A stretch of DNA of 64,000 nt. Origin: Melioribacter sp051488665. GTDB taxonomy: Bacteria > Bacteroidota > Ignavibacteria > Ignavibacteriales > Melioribacteraceae. Shown piece after piece: positions 34,096 to 44,504 of this stretch. The first letter of the stretch is position 1. Each line of letters opens with the position of its first letter. Under the pieces are notes generated by a model. That model saw only the letters and a list, made by a program, of their open reading frames with translations. It did no database searches and was not told where the DNA came from. Position numbers and translations under genes: made by a program. Location: the NCBI RefSeq assembly GCF_051488665.1, contig NZ_JBPSEG010000002.1, positions 248,001 to 312,000 on the forward strand, given 5' to 3'.

Positions 34096-35614
34096 AAGGA
34101 ATTTTTTCCGTTAAATCATTCGCAGTAAAACCGTAAATTGTCTTTTCTTCTGCCAACAAATCGGCTGCAAGGCTATGGAGATAAACGCCTGCTATCGCAG
34201 ATGCTTCGTAATTACCCGATTGCGCCAGAAACGATGAGATTACACCGGTAAGCACGTCGCCGGTGCCGAACTTTGCCATTCCCTGATTGCCTGTTGTATT
34301 AATAAATACTTCTCCGGCAGGATTGAAAATTAAAGTAGGCGCGCCTTTCAATACCAGATAACATTTGTTATTAACGGCGAAATTTTTCGCATGCGGAATT
34401 GGATTTGCTCTCAGTTCCTCGGCGGCTATACCGACGAGGTTGGCAAATTCGCCGTAGTGCGGCGTCAATATCGTATCCTTTAGCTCCTGCTTTGAATTTG
34501 CCAGAGCAAAAACAGCATCGGCATCGATAACAAACTTTTTGCTTTTGTGTTTTTTAAGAATATTTATTACGGCATCAATCGTATCCCGCTCTCTTCCGAG
34601 TCCAGGCCCGATGGCAATCGTGTCCGCCCAATTGATTTTTTCTTCGAGCTGCAAAGCGGCATCTGCGGTTAAAAAACCTTTGCTGTCGTCGTTATAAGAA
34701 ATTACAACCGCCGAGCCGATTTTCGATCGGACGGTATCGGAAACAGAATCGGGCGCTGCAAGAATAACCGCTCCGGCTCCGGCTCTCAATGCCGATTCCG
34801 AAGCCAGTATAGCGGCTCCGGGTAAGTTTCTCGAACCGGCTATTATCAATACCTTCCCCGCCGAATATTTGTGGAGATCGGGCTCTTTGAGCGGAATATT
34901 TACGAAAGCGTCTTCCGGCTCAATTAAATAAGTATCCGTTTCCAACTGATTATAATATTCCGAACCGATTCCGATGGAACCTTTTACAACTTTGCCGCAG
35001 TGAGTGTAACCTTTACCGTAAAAAAGTCCGGTTTTATATTCGGATAGAGTAACTGTCAAATCGGCTTCGAATACAACGTCGCCGTAACCCGTATCAACGT
35101 CCAATCCCGTCGGTAAGTCGACGGCGACTTTATATGCGTCAATTGAGTTTAATTTTTCGACGATAGACTTATAGGGCTCTCTTAATTCGCCTTTGCTGCC
35201 CGTGCCCAGTATAGAGTCGACGATGACATCCGCATTTTTTAATATTGAAAGGTCGTTTAGTCTTTTGTACTTAATTAATTTTAAATCGTGATAATATTTA
35301 ACGAGGTTTTTTAACGCTTTAAAGTTCATCAGCGCGTCGCCCTTCAGTTCTTTGTCGTCGGCAAGAGCAATAACAATTACTTTGTAACCGTTAATCAAAA
35401 GATGGCGCGCCAGAGCCAGCCCGTCACCCCCGTTATTTCCCTTCCCGGAGAGTATGCCGAATATCGTATTTTCATTAAGGGGTAAATTTAATTTAATATG
35501 CTCAAAGATACTCCGAGCCGCATTTTCCATTAAAACTATGCCGGGTAAACCGAGTTTTTCAATTGCAAATTCATCGGCTTTTCGGACTTGTCGCGATGTA
35601 AATAAAGGAATCAT
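34046..35614 (-). CDS. nnr: Bifunctional NAD(P)H-hydrate epimerase / ADP-dependent dehydratase
   Basis: 522 residues with two domains. The N-terminal YjeF_N epimerase (1-215) has GKGNNGGDGLALARHL and SILGTGSKGEL. The C-terminal ribokinase-like dehydratase has KVLIIAGSRNLPGAAILAS, AIGPGLGRE and GNQGMAKFGTGDVLTGV, where the Asp of GTGDVL is catalytic. The enzyme repairs hydrated NADH and NADPH. It lies 4 nt after nuoN, a fitting place given the NADH demand of complex I. Full length for the fused form. Confidence 0.95.
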   Translation of the reverse strand: MIPLFTSRQVRKADEFAIEKLGLPGIVLMENAARSIFEHIKLNLPLNENTIFGILSGKGNNGGDGLALARHLLINGYKVIVIALADDKELKGDALMNFKALKNLVKYYHDLKLIKYKRLNDLSILKNADVIVDSILGTGSKGELREPYKSIVEKLNSIDAYKVAVDLPTGLDVDTGYGDVVFEADLTVTLSEYKTGLFYGKGYTHCGKVVKGSIGIGSEYYNQLETDTYLIEPEDAFVNIPLKEPDLHKYSAGKVLIIAGSRNLPGAAILASESALRAGAGAVILAAPDSVSDTVRSKIGSAVVISYNDDSKGFLTADAALQLEEKINWADTIAIGPGLGRERDTIDAVINILKKHKSKKFVIDADAVFALANSKQELKDTILTPHYGEFANLVGIAAEELRANPIPHAKNFAVNNKCYLVLKGAPTLIFNPAGEVFINTTGNQGMAKFGTGDVLTGVISSFLAQSGNYEASAIAGVYLHSLAADLLAEEKTIYGFTANDLTEKIPYAIKFIIDTFLPDIED

Positions 35615-35618
35615 AATT

Positions 35619-37049
35619 TCAACCGACGGCTATGCTGATAACTCTTAACAGCAGGTCGGGAAATATTCCGAATATCAAAACAAAAAGCGCGGAGATTATT
35701 ATTGCAGACAAACTGTAAGGACTAACGTTAATAATTAAATCTTTTTGAGGTTCTTTGAAGTAAATATATACGACAACTTTAAGATAAAAATAAACGCTGA
35801 TTACGCTCGACAATACGCCGACAATTGCAAGCCAGGTGAGTCCTCCTTCGATTGCTCCGAGGAATACATAATACTTTCCGAAAAATCCGGCAAGAGGAGG
35901 AATGCCGGCAAGGGCAAACATAAAGAGAGACATAACAGCTGCTAGAAAAGGACTGCGCGAATTCAAGCCTGCGTATGTATCGATATCAAGATTTGTATCA
36001 GACTCGCCTTCGATTACCGATATAATAGCGAAGGCTCCGATATTCATAAAAGTATATGCAGCCAGATAAAAAATAATTCCGCTTATACTTTCGACGTTGT
36101 TTGCCGCCAGACCTATCGACATATACCCCGCATGAGCAATCGACGAATATGCCAACAATCTTTTCAGATTACTCTGGGACAACGCTATAATGCTTCCCGC
36201 TACCATAGACAGAGTAGCAATAACGGCAAAATACGGCAGCAGAACGTTATTCCCGTTAACCGGAGACGAAAATGCCAGCAATATTATAAGCACGCCGAAT
36301 GCTGCGGTTTTGCCTGCAGTTGACATTAATCCCGTAACTGTAGTCGCCGCTCCCTGATAAACGTCGGGCACCCACATATGGAAAGGGACAGCCGCAATCT
36401 TAAAACTGAAACCGACTACCAGGAGCAGCGCTCCGGTCCAAAATACAATATTGCCCTGCATCGATACGATATTATTTACTATTGTAAATATGCCCGTAGT
36501 TTGAGTAGCGCCGTAAACGAGAGCCAATCCGTATAAAATAAATCCTGAAGCAAAAGCGCCCAAAAGAAAATACTTCAGAGCGGCTTCGTTTGCCGCCAAT
36601 TTTCTTCTGTTAATTCCGGCAAGAATATAAAAACAAATCGACATCAATTCGAGTCCCATAAAAATCATCAACAAATCCTGAGTGCTTGCCATTACCATCA
36701 TCCCGAGAACCGAGGATTGTATCAATATATAATATTCGCCGTAATAAGTGCCGTACTTTTTCAGATAATCGGCGGACGCCAATACAACAAGCATGGCGGC
36801 GACATTAAATATAAAATTAAATATGGCGGCTCGCCCGCCTGCTTCTATCATACCGCCGAACAACAGCGCATGCTCGTTAATATTCCAGAGAGATATAATA
36901 CCCGCAGCCAAAAAAGCCAAAGCGGAAAACCAGGGCAATATTTCCTCGCTGCGTTTGGAGGTTATTTCTACTACGACTGATATCAATATTGTAATTCCCA
37001 GAACAATAAAGGGAATCAACATCAAATATTCTTGATTACTTGTAGGCAT
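35619..37049 (-). CDS. nuoN: NADH-quinone oxidoreductase subunit N
   Basis: 476 residues, about 14 membrane helices. The antiporter-like core shows IFMGLELMSICFYILAG with the conserved Glu, the Lys region in VVGFSFKIAAVPFHMWVPDV and LKRLLAYSSIAHAGYM. NuoN is one of three proton-pumping channels of the complex I membrane arm. It ends the nuoJ-K-L-M-N run of this window and is separated from nuoM by nhaD and a small unknown gene. Confidence 0.96.
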   Translation of the reverse strand: MPTSNQEYLMLIPFIVLGITILISVVVEITSKRSEEILPWFSALAFLAAGIISLWNINEHALLFGGMIEAGGRAAIFNFIFNVAAMLVVLASADYLKKYGTYYGEYYILIQSSVLGMMVMASTQDLLMIFMGLELMSICFYILAGINRRKLAANEAALKYFLLGAFASGFILYGLALVYGATQTTGIFTIVNNIVSMQGNIVFWTGALLLVVGFSFKIAAVPFHMWVPDVYQGAATTVTGLMSTAGKTAAFGVLIILLAFSSPVNGNNVLLPYFAVIATLSMVAGSIIALSQSNLKRLLAYSSIAHAGYMSIGLAANNVESISGIIFYLAAYTFMNIGAFAIISVIEGESDTNLDIDTYAGLNSRSPFLAAVMSLFMFALAGIPPLAGFFGKYYVFLGAIEGGLTWLAIVGVLSSVISVYFYLKVVVYIYFKEPQKDLIINVSPYSLSAIIISALFVLIFGIFPDLLLRVISIAVG

Positions 37050-37051
37050 AA

Positions 37052-37417
37052 TTACTCTATAAACAATATGTCTTCGTTAGTTTCTTCTATAATTAATTTA
37101 TGATTTTCTTTAATGTGCAACGCCAATTTTCTGTGATTCTTGAAATCGAAAATGTCTTTCCCTTCTTCCACAACGATTAATTTAATGGTTTCAAATTCAG
37201 TTACGACTTCCTCGAGATTCGGATATTCGAAAAAATAGATTTCGGTAAAGTTATCGTACTTATTATAGCAGGCTTCTTTCCGTTGATGGCTGAAATCCAT
37301 GATTATATCGTTTTCTACAACGGCTTTGAGTATATCCGCTCTGAAAGGAAGGAGCACTCTGTTGCCGTAATGAAGTCCGTTAATATTATTTTTCAAAACC
37401 TCGTCTAAAGTTCTCAT
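37052..37417 (-). CDS. Small acidic protein of unknown function in the complex I operon
   Basis: 121 residues from the ATG at 37415-37417, chosen because AGAGG stands 5-7 nt ahead; starts 15 or 24 nt earlier are possible. No signal peptide or membrane helix; many Glu, Asp and aromatic residues (NFTEIYFFEYPNLEEVV, KENHKLIIEETNEDILFIE). I do not recognise the family. It lies 1 nt after the nhaD stop and 2 nt before the nuoN start, so it must be made together with them. A role in assembly or regulation of the pump is a guess. Confidence 0.7.
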   Translation of the reverse strand: MRTLDEVLKNNINGLHYGNRVLLPFRADILKAVVENDIIMDFSHQRKEACYNKYDNFTEIYFFEYPNLEEVVTEFETIKLIVVEEGKDIFDFKNHRKLALHIKENHKLIIEETNEDILFIE

Positions 37418-37418
37418 A

Positions 37419-38786
37419 TTAACCTCTGCCATAATAAACAATGAACCATAAAATAGTAAATAAAGGCAATAAAATCGGGATTGAATATTTAATCAAATAA
37501 CCGAAGAAACTCGGCATTTTAATGCCGGCTCTTTCGCAGATCGATTTAACCATAAAGTTTGGACCGTTGCCGATATAAGTCATCGCTCCGAAGAATACAG
37601 CAGCCACCGAAATTGCCTGAAGGTATAACGGATGCAGCCAGGCAAATTCGCTTACCTGCTCTTTGATCGTTACATCCATGCCGTATTTACCCAATGCGGC
37701 GCTGAGAAAGTTCAGAAACGTAGGAGCGTTATCCAGAAAAGCTGACAACGATCCTGTAGCCCAATAGAATATTCCCGCGTTCAATTGTTCGCCGTACAAT
37801 TTGGCTTCGTAAGAAATTAATTGCAAAGCGGGTATCATAGTGGCAAATATTCCGATAAACAGATAAGCAACTTCTCTGATCGGTTCGAAGTTAAATTCAT
37901 TCTTTTCGAGAATTTCTTTGTCAGCTCTTTTGTACGAAAGGTAAACTACGGTAAACATAATGATTTCTCTGATACCGATCGGAAGAGGAGCCAAAGAAGG
38001 CACCCAGCTAAAAATTCCCGGGTCGAGAAATACTGAAATTAATATTACCAACAAATAGATTAAATTCTTAGCGCCCTTGATTTCAATCTTGCCGGTATAA
38101 TCCGTATCGGTTTCGGGCTCCTTATTCCTTGAATCGATAACATAAAAAATTGCCATTAACACAATCAGTGTAGGCAGCCATAGATACCAGATATGTTCTA
38201 CGAACCAGAAGAAATCGACCCCTCTCAAAAATCCGAGAAACAGCGGTGGATCGCCTATCGGAGTTAAAGCTCCCCCAATATTACTGACCGAGAAGATAAA
38301 GAAAATTATATGATAGGGTTTAATCCTGTTTTTATTAATACGAATATAAGGACGTATCAACAGCATCGATGCGCCCGTCGTTCCGATTATATTTGCAATA
38401 ACTGAGCCGAACAAAAGCACAAAAATATTGAGCAACGGAGTCGATTTTTTGTCGATTTTAATCAGTATTCCGCCCGACGCTACAAACAACGACGCCAATA
38501 AAGCGATAAACGAAATATATTCGGCGGCTGTGTGCAACAGCGTATGAGTATCGTTTAACAATACCAAATAATAAAAAGTGGTAATGCTTCCCAATGCGAT
38601 TGCTATTTTGGGATAATTCTTTTCCCAGAAATGATGATAAAAAAGAGGACCCGTTGCAATCATAATCAATAGAACTACAAAAGGAATTACCATCCAGGGA
38701 TTGGGCAGTGCGTGAGCGGCTTCCTCTCCGGATGCAAAAATATCTCCGGCTAAAAACGTAAACAAAAGTATTATTAGTTTTTTCAT
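37419..38786 (-). CDS. nhaD: NhaD-type Na+/H+ antiporter
   Basis: 455 residues, 12-13 membrane helices. NhaD/ion-transporter-superfamily features are seen: VIANIIGTTGASMLLIRPYI, FIFSVSNIGGALTPIGDPPL, FLDNAPTFLNFL and MTYIGNGPNFMVKSI, which form the two discontinuous helices that bind Na+. It sits inside the complex I operon between nuoM and the small unknown gene, with an 8-nt gap to nuoM. Coupling of a sodium antiporter gene to nuo suggests interconversion of proton and sodium gradients, which is inference. Confidence 0.92.
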   Translation of the reverse strand: MKKLIILLFTFLAGDIFASGEEAAHALPNPWMVIPFVVLLIMIATGPLFYHHFWEKNYPKIAIALGSITTFYYLVLLNDTHTLLHTAAEYISFIALLASLFVASGGILIKIDKKSTPLLNIFVLLFGSVIANIIGTTGASMLLIRPYIRINKNRIKPYHIIFFIFSVSNIGGALTPIGDPPLFLGFLRGVDFFWFVEHIWYLWLPTLIVLMAIFYVIDSRNKEPETDTDYTGKIEIKGAKNLIYLLVILISVFLDPGIFSWVPSLAPLPIGIREIIMFTVVYLSYKRADKEILEKNEFNFEPIREVAYLFIGIFATMIPALQLISYEAKLYGEQLNAGIFYWATGSLSAFLDNAPTFLNFLSAALGKYGMDVTIKEQVSEFAWLHPLYLQAISVAAVFFGAMTYIGNGPNFMVKSICERAGIKMPSFFGYLIKYSIPILLPLFTILWFIVYYGRG

Positions 38787-38793
38787 CTTTCCC

Positions 38794-40317
38794 TTATTTA
38801 ATTAATGGCACGTATTCTGCAATCTGTTTCAACAATGAATCGACCGAAGCCTGTGTCATATGTAAAAATGTCGAAGGATAAACTCCAATCCATACTATAA
38901 AAACGAGAATCGGTACTAATACTATCATTTCCCGTTGATTTAAATCCGTAAGTTGTTCTTTCAAAGCGGGATTTTTAACTTCTCCGAATACGACTCTTTG
39001 ATACATCCACAATAAATAGACAGCCGCAAATATGACTCCTGTCGCAGCAAAGACCACATACCACCAACTGCCGAGAACGTCGGATTTAAATGCTCCGAGT
39101 AAAATTAAGAATTCGCCAATGAAACCGTTTAAACCGGGCAATCCGATTGAAGAAAGCGAAACAATCATCAAAATAGTAGAATAGAGCGGCACGATTCTGG
39201 CGATTCCTCCATAGTATGCAATGTCTCTTCTGTGAGTTCTCTCATAAATTGCGCCTACCAGCAAGAATAAAGCGCCTGTCGAAAGCCCGTGATTGACCAT
39301 CTGGATAACGGCTCCCTGCAGCGCTTCGGCGTTAAACGCAAAGATTCCAAGCACTACAAATCCGAGGTGGGATACCGACGAATAAGCAACCAATTTTTTC
39401 ATATCTGGCTGTACCATCGCAACCATAGCGCCGTAGATAATACCGATGACGGCAAGCACGGAAATTATAGGCGCGTATTGAACTGCAGACTGAGGGAATA
39501 AAGGGAGATTGAAACGCACCAATCCGTACGTACCCATTTTCAAAAGAACTCCAGCCAGTATTACAGAACCGGCAGTCGGAGCTTCGACGTGCGCATCGGG
39601 CAGCCACGTATGCAACGGAAATAGAGGAACTTTTATTGCAAAACTTAAAAAGAATGCCAGAAACATCCAGTTTTGAATATCTCTCGTTATTGTCGGAGCC
39701 ACTTTATAAAGTTCGAGCAGATTTGTGGTAAACGCGCCCGTTTGATTGGCGGCGTAAACAGCAAGCCAGATAATTGCGACCAGCATCAATAAGCTTCCGA
39801 ACATCGTGTAAAGGAAAAACTTCACGGAAGCGTAAATTCTTCTTTCCCCTCCCCATATGCCGATGATAAAGTACATCGGGATAAGCATGGCTTCCCAGAA
39901 AATATAAAAGAGGAACAAATCGAGCGATATGAAAACTCCGAGCATTCCGGCTTCGAGAAGCAACATTGAAAACGTAAACATCTTAACGTTTTTATCGATT
40001 GCCTTCCACGTGGAAAGCAATGTAAGAGGGGTTAAAAATGTAGTCAACAATACAAGTATTAATGAAATACCGTCAATGCCCACAAAATAACTTACGTTCA
40101 GACTTTCTATCCAGACGGACTGATAAGTAAATTGGAATCCCGAATCGGCTGAATTAAATCCCGCATAAACTACAAGAGAAATAACAAATGCAATAAATGA
40201 AATGAACAATCCCGTCCACTTAATGAACTTCTCATTATCCCTTTTTATAAAGAGAACCAAAATACTGCCGACAATCGGAGTAAACAACAAATATGTTAAT
40301 ATATTACTGGATTCCAT
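38794..40317 (-). CDS. nuoM: NADH-quinone oxidoreductase subunit M
   Basis: 507 residues, 14 membrane helices. The conserved Glu is in FYIFWEAMLIPMYFIIGIWG, the Lys region in AIKVPLFPLHTWLPDAHVEA, and the discontinuous helix in MKKLVAYSSVSHLGFVVLG. NuoM is a proton-pumping antiporter-like subunit of complex I. It is 21 nt downstream of nuoL. Length and motifs are normal. Confidence 0.97.
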   Translation of the reverse strand: MESSNILTYLLFTPIVGSILVLFIKRDNEKFIKWTGLFISFIAFVISLVVYAGFNSADSGFQFTYQSVWIESLNVSYFVGIDGISLILVLLTTFLTPLTLLSTWKAIDKNVKMFTFSMLLLEAGMLGVFISLDLFLFYIFWEAMLIPMYFIIGIWGGERRIYASVKFFLYTMFGSLLMLVAIIWLAVYAANQTGAFTTNLLELYKVAPTITRDIQNWMFLAFFLSFAIKVPLFPLHTWLPDAHVEAPTAGSVILAGVLLKMGTYGLVRFNLPLFPQSAVQYAPIISVLAVIGIIYGAMVAMVQPDMKKLVAYSSVSHLGFVVLGIFAFNAEALQGAVIQMVNHGLSTGALFLLVGAIYERTHRRDIAYYGGIARIVPLYSTILMIVSLSSIGLPGLNGFIGEFLILLGAFKSDVLGSWWYVVFAATGVIFAAVYLLWMYQRVVFGEVKNPALKEQLTDLNQREMIVLVPILVFIVWIGVYPSTFLHMTQASVDSLLKQIAEYVPLIK

Positions 40318-40338
40318 AATCTATATATTTTGTGTTAA

Positions 40339-42279
40339 TTACAAACTCAGAATAAGCCACAGAAGCGCTGCGGCTATTCCAATCATCATTATAAAAGCGT
40401 AAAATTGAACGAAGCCGTTTTGAATTTTCCTGATTACTCCTGACAAACCGCCGATAACACGAGCCGTTCCGTTAACGATCCCGTCAATTACGGCTGCGTC
40501 GGTAAACTTCCAAAGAATTTTTTCGGAGCCTTTCTGGATAGGCTGAACTACGGCGGCTTCGTATATTTCGTCCACGTAGTATTTATTCAATAAAATTTTG
40601 TAAAGCGCGGCAAATTTTTCTGACATCCTGCGGGCGATATCAGGTTTTTTAGTATAGATTTGCAAAGCGGCATAAATACCCGTCAGAGCCAGCGCTACCG
40701 AAATAGCCATCAACAATATTTCTTCGAAATGAGTATGGAAACCGTATACGGATAATTTTTCCATTGCCGGCTGATAAACCGGCGCAAGCCATACTTCGAA
40801 CAGATTTCCATGCTCGCCCGAAAACACTTCCGGTATTCCGATGTAACCCCCGACAACCGATAGAAACGCCAGAACCATTAAAGGCGCCGTCATTACCGCA
40901 GGAGATTCGTGCGGATGAACTTCGTTGTGATTAAACCTCTCTTTGCCCAGGAATGTAAGCGAGAAGAGTCTGAAAATATAAAACGCCGTCAACATTGCGG
41001 TTATAGCGCCGACGATCCAGTAGAACAAACTGCCGTTTGCATAAGAATACCATAAAATTTCATCTTTGCTGAAGAAACCGGATAAGCCCGGAAAGCCTGC
41101 GATTGCCAGCGAGGCAATTAAAAACGTTATGTAGGTTTTTGGCATATACTTTTTAAGACCGCCGTAATGACGAATATCCTGTTGCTCGTGCATACCGTGA
41201 ATTACAGAGCCTGCGCCTAGAAACAAAAGTGCCTTAAAAAACGCGTGAGTCATTACGTGAAATATCGAAGCTCCGAAAGCGCCGACGCCGGCTGCAAGAA
41301 ACATGTAACCCAATTGACTTACCGTCGAATATGCCAATACTTTTTTAATGTCGTTTTGGACTAATCCGATAGTCGCCGCAAAAATAGCAGTAGCCAATCC
41401 GATTACGGCAACCACGGTCATAACTGCCGGCGCGGATGCAAATATGATCGAAGCTCGAGATACCATATAAACTCCGGCCGTAACCATCGTAGCGGCATGT
41501 ATTAATGCCGACACGGGCGTTGGACCTGCCATTGCATCAGGGAGCCATACGTAAAGCGGTATTTGAGCCGATTTACCGGTAGCTCCGATAAATAAAAACA
41601 ATGCTATTAATCCGAAAGTTGTTTCCGATACAGGGAACGAAGCTGCTTTGCTGAAAACTTCGTTAAACGTAAGCGAATCAAAAGTGTAGAAAATTAAAAA
41701 CATGCCGAGAAGAAAGCCGAAGTCGCCAATTCTGTTTACAACGAACGCCTTTTTTGCAGCTTCGGAAGTTGTGCCTTTTTCGAATTTTCTGTCGTACCAG
41801 AACCCGATCAAAAGATATGAACAAAGACCGACGCCTTCCCATCCAAGAAACAGAAGCACAAAATTATCGGCGAGAATAAGATTCATCATAGCGAAAATGA
41901 ATAAATTCAGATACGCAAAGAAACGCCAAAAAGCTTTGTCGCCGTGCATATAGCCGATCGAATAAACATGAATCAAAAACCCGACTCCGGTTACAATCAA
42001 AGCCATGGTAAGAGAAAGCTGGTCTACCAGATAAGCGGCGTTTATTTTCAAACCCGCTACGGATATCCACGTAAACAATTCAACCGTATTAGATCTTTGA
42101 TCGGCCGGTAATCCGAGAGTTTCGACAAAAGCCAGAACCGTAATAATGAAACCGAGTCCGACGGCGCCGCTGCCGATTATACCGATTATTTTTTCATTTT
42201 TAATCTTTCTGCCGAATAGTCCGTTAATCAGAAATCCGATAAACGGAAATACAACAGTTAAATAGATTAAGTCGATCAT
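40339..42279 (-). CDS. nuoL: NADH-quinone oxidoreductase subunit L
   Basis: 646 residues. Pumping-channel motifs are LLFLGWEGVGLCSYLLIGFW (conserved Glu), GKSAQIPLYVWLPDAMAGPT and KKVLAYSTVSQLGYMF. The C-terminal part contains the long lateral helix region and the KYYVDEIYEAAVVQPI element found in NuoL proteins. It is the distal proton-pumping subunit of complex I. It follows nuoK by 7 nt. Confidence 0.97.
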   Translation of the reverse strand: MIDLIYLTVVFPFIGFLINGLFGRKIKNEKIIGIIGSGAVGLGFIITVLAFVETLGLPADQRSNTVELFTWISVAGLKINAAYLVDQLSLTMALIVTGVGFLIHVYSIGYMHGDKAFWRFFAYLNLFIFAMMNLILADNFVLLFLGWEGVGLCSYLLIGFWYDRKFEKGTTSEAAKKAFVVNRIGDFGFLLGMFLIFYTFDSLTFNEVFSKAASFPVSETTFGLIALFLFIGATGKSAQIPLYVWLPDAMAGPTPVSALIHAATMVTAGVYMVSRASIIFASAPAVMTVVAVIGLATAIFAATIGLVQNDIKKVLAYSTVSQLGYMFLAAGVGAFGASIFHVMTHAFFKALLFLGAGSVIHGMHEQQDIRHYGGLKKYMPKTYITFLIASLAIAGFPGLSGFFSKDEILWYSYANGSLFYWIVGAITAMLTAFYIFRLFSLTFLGKERFNHNEVHPHESPAVMTAPLMVLAFLSVVGGYIGIPEVFSGEHGNLFEVWLAPVYQPAMEKLSVYGFHTHFEEILLMAISVALALTGIYAALQIYTKKPDIARRMSEKFAALYKILLNKYYVDEIYEAAVVQPIQKGSEKILWKFTDAAVIDGIVNGTARVIGGLSGVIRKIQNGFVQFYAFIMMIGIAAALLWLILSL

Positions 42280-42286
42280 TAATACC

Positions 42287-42595
42287 TTACCATTTGAAAA
42301 TATTGATTTCGTCTATATTGACCGTAAGTTTATTACGGAAGATTGCTATAATTATCGCCAGTCCGACGGCTGCTTCGGCTGCCGCTACCGTCATTACAAA
42401 AAATACGAACACCTGACCGGCGGGATTTCCCAAATACGAAGAAAAAGTAACCAGCGCCAAATTCGCAGAATTGAGCATCAATTCGATACACATAAAAACA
42501 ACAATTGCATTCCTGCGTAAAAGCACGCCCGTAACGCCTACGGTAAACATAAACGCGCTTAAAACAAGATAATATTCCATTGGTATGTTAGTCAT
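42287..42595 (-). CDS. nuoK: NADH-quinone oxidoreductase subunit K
   Basis: 102 residues with three membrane helices. The two functional Glu residues are in [17 protein letters not shown] and in [18 protein letters not shown]. NuoK belongs to the E-channel linking the quinone site to the pumps. It is 20 nt after nuoJ, as usual in nuo operons. Confidence 0.97.
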   Translation of the reverse strand: MTNIPMEYYLVLSAFMFTVGVTGVLLRRNAIVVFMCIELMLNSANLALVTFSSYLGNPAGQVFVFFVMTVAAAEAAVGLAIIIAIFRNKLTVNIDEINIFKW

Positions 42596-42615
42596 TACAA
42601 CGGCTCCGTAGGAAT

Positions 42616-43125
42616 TTATTCAAATTTTTTCTTTGCCAGAATCAAAGCTCCTATTGTGGCAGCCAACAGCAAAAAGCCCGCCACTTCAAAAGGAATAATA
42701 TAATTAGTATAAAGCTCTTTTCCGATTGATTGGATTGTCCCGATTTCAACGCTTTTCATTACGTCGGGCGACAGGTTTCTCGACGGGGCTCCGTAAAAGA
42801 TGATGTATGCCACCTGAAGAAATACGAATATCGAGATTCCTATTGCAAAATATTTCAATAATTTCTTTTCGCTGAAGATCCTGGCTTCGCTGTCGGTACG
42901 CAAAAGCATAATTACAAAGAGGAAGAGCACCATAATCGCGCCGGCGTAGACGATAATTTGAGCGACTGCAATAAATTGCGCGTTGAGCAATAAATAGAGT
43001 CCGGCGAGCGCAAAGAAATTCAGTACCAGAAAGAGAGCGCTTATCACCGCATTCCTTCTCGTAATCATCATAACCGACGAAACTGCCGCAATGAGCGCCA
43101 GGATAATAAAAAGTGCTAATTCCAT
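42616..43125 (-). CDS. nuoJ: NADH-quinone oxidoreductase subunit J
   Basis: 169 residues, five membrane helices, with the conserved [20 protein letters not shown] stretch that forms the pi-bulge helix of NuoJ. It starts directly after the asnS stop codon (no gap), so complex I expression here is tied to a tRNA synthetase gene instead of to nuoA-I. It is the first of the downstream block J-K-L-M-N. Confidence 0.96.
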   Translation of the reverse strand: MELALFIILALIAAVSSVMMITRRNAVISALFLVLNFFALAGLYLLLNAQFIAVAQIIVYAGAIMVLFLFVIMLLRTDSEARIFSEKKLLKYFAIGISIFVFLQVAYIIFYGAPSRNLSPDVMKSVEIGTIQSIGKELYTNYIIPFEVAGFLLLAATIGALILAKKKFE

Positions 43126-44424
43126 CTAAGGTGTATTCCTGTATATCATTCTGGGAAATGGTATTGCTTCTCTTAAGTGTTCAAGACCGCAAATCCAGCT
43201 GACGGTTCTTTCCAAACCGAGCCCGAAGCCCGAATGCGGTACCGAACCGTATCTGCGCAAATCAAGATACCACTCGAAAAATCCCTGCGGCAGATTGTGC
43301 TCTTTTATTCTGGAGATTAGCGTATCGTAATCGTCTTCTCTCTGGCTTCCTCCGATAATTTCTCCGTAGCCTTCGGGCGCAAGCACGTCGACTGCCAATG
43401 CAAGTTTCGGATTTTCGGGGTCTCTTTTCATATAAAACGCTTTAACTTCCGCAGGGTACCGGTGAACCATTACAGGACGATCGAATTGTTCGGAAATGAT
43501 TGTTTCGTCGGCTCCTCCGAAATCGTCGCCCCATTTAAAATCGACCCCGTTTTTCTTCAGGATTTCGACCGCTTCGTCGTATGTAATTCTTGGGAACGGT
43601 CGCATTACTTTTTCGAGTTTCGAAGTATCGCGTTCAAGTTCTTTCAATTCTTCTTTTCTCTCTTCGAGAACCGTTTGAACTATATATTCCAGAAATTCTT
43701 CCGCCAAATCCATATTATCGTTCAAATCGTAAAATGCCATTTCCGGCTCTACCATCCAGAACTCCGTAAGGTGTCTTCTGGTTTTCGATTTCTCGGCTCT
43801 GAATGTGGGACCGAAAGTATAAACTTTTCCCAGAGCCATTGCCCCGCTTTCGGCGTAAAGCTGACCCGACTGCGTAAGGTAAGCTTTTCCCAAATCGAAA
43901 TAATCCATTTCAAAAAGAGTCGAAGTGCCTTCGCATGCATTCGGGGTTATAATCGGCGCGTCGAAAAGAGTGAATCCGCGCGAATCGAAAAAGTCCCGAA
44001 TTGCTTTAACAATACGATGCCTAATTTTAAGGATAGCCACCTGTTTTTTCGACCTTACCCACAAATGACGGTGATCGATCAAAAATTCGATGCCGTGTTC
44101 TTTAGGCGTTATCGGATAGTCCTGCGAAAGGGAAATTAAATTGAGATCCGTCACGTCGAGTTCGTAACCGCCGATAGCGCGTTTGTCTTCCCTTACAACG
44201 CCCTTGACTTCAAAAGAAGATTCTTGCGTTATTTTATCGGCTAATTCAAAAATCTCGGGAGAAACATTCCCTTTGAAAACGACGCACTGGAGATAGCCGG
44301 AGCCGTCTCTCATAATAAGGAATTTGATTTTTCCGCTGGAGCGTTTGTGGTAGAGCCAGCCTTTTAAGCTGACTTCTTTACCGACGTGCTCTCCTAAATC
44401 TTTAATATAAACAGAAGGTCTCAT
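43126..44424 (-). CDS. asnS: Asparaginyl-tRNA synthetase
   Basis: 432 residues. An N-terminal OB-fold anticodon-binding domain ([19 protein letters not shown], 17-100) is followed by a class II catalytic core with motif 2 [20 protein letters not shown] and motif 3 [15 protein letters not shown]. Features such as [11 protein letters not shown] separate AsnS from AspS, which is longer and carries an insertion domain. It charges tRNA-Asn. The gene abuts nuoJ with no gap, and 80 nt without genes separate it from ppx. Confidence 0.94.
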   Translation of the reverse strand: MRPSVYIKDLGEHVGKEVSLKGWLYHKRSSGKIKFLIMRDGSGYLQCVVFKGNVSPEIFELADKITQESSFEVKGVVREDKRAIGGYELDVTDLNLISLSQDYPITPKEHGIEFLIDHRHLWVRSKKQVAILKIRHRIVKAIRDFFDSRGFTLFDAPIITPNACEGTSTLFEMDYFDLGKAYLTQSGQLYAESGAMALGKVYTFGPTFRAEKSKTRRHLTEFWMVEPEMAFYDLNDNMDLAEEFLEYIVQTVLEERKEELKELERDTSKLEKVMRPFPRITYDEAVEILKKNGVDFKWGDDFGGADETIISEQFDRPVMVHRYPAEVKAFYMKRDPENPKLALAVDVLAPEGYGEIIGGSQREDDYDTLISRIKEHNLPQGFFEWYLDLRRYGSVPHSGFGLGLERTVSWICGLEHLREAIPFPRMIYRNTP

Positions 44425-44504
44425 TATCTGGAAATTCTCGAAAAATTATAGTCAAATATAATGAAGTGACTTATTATAATGCAAAAAAAGATGACTCTTT
44501 ATGC

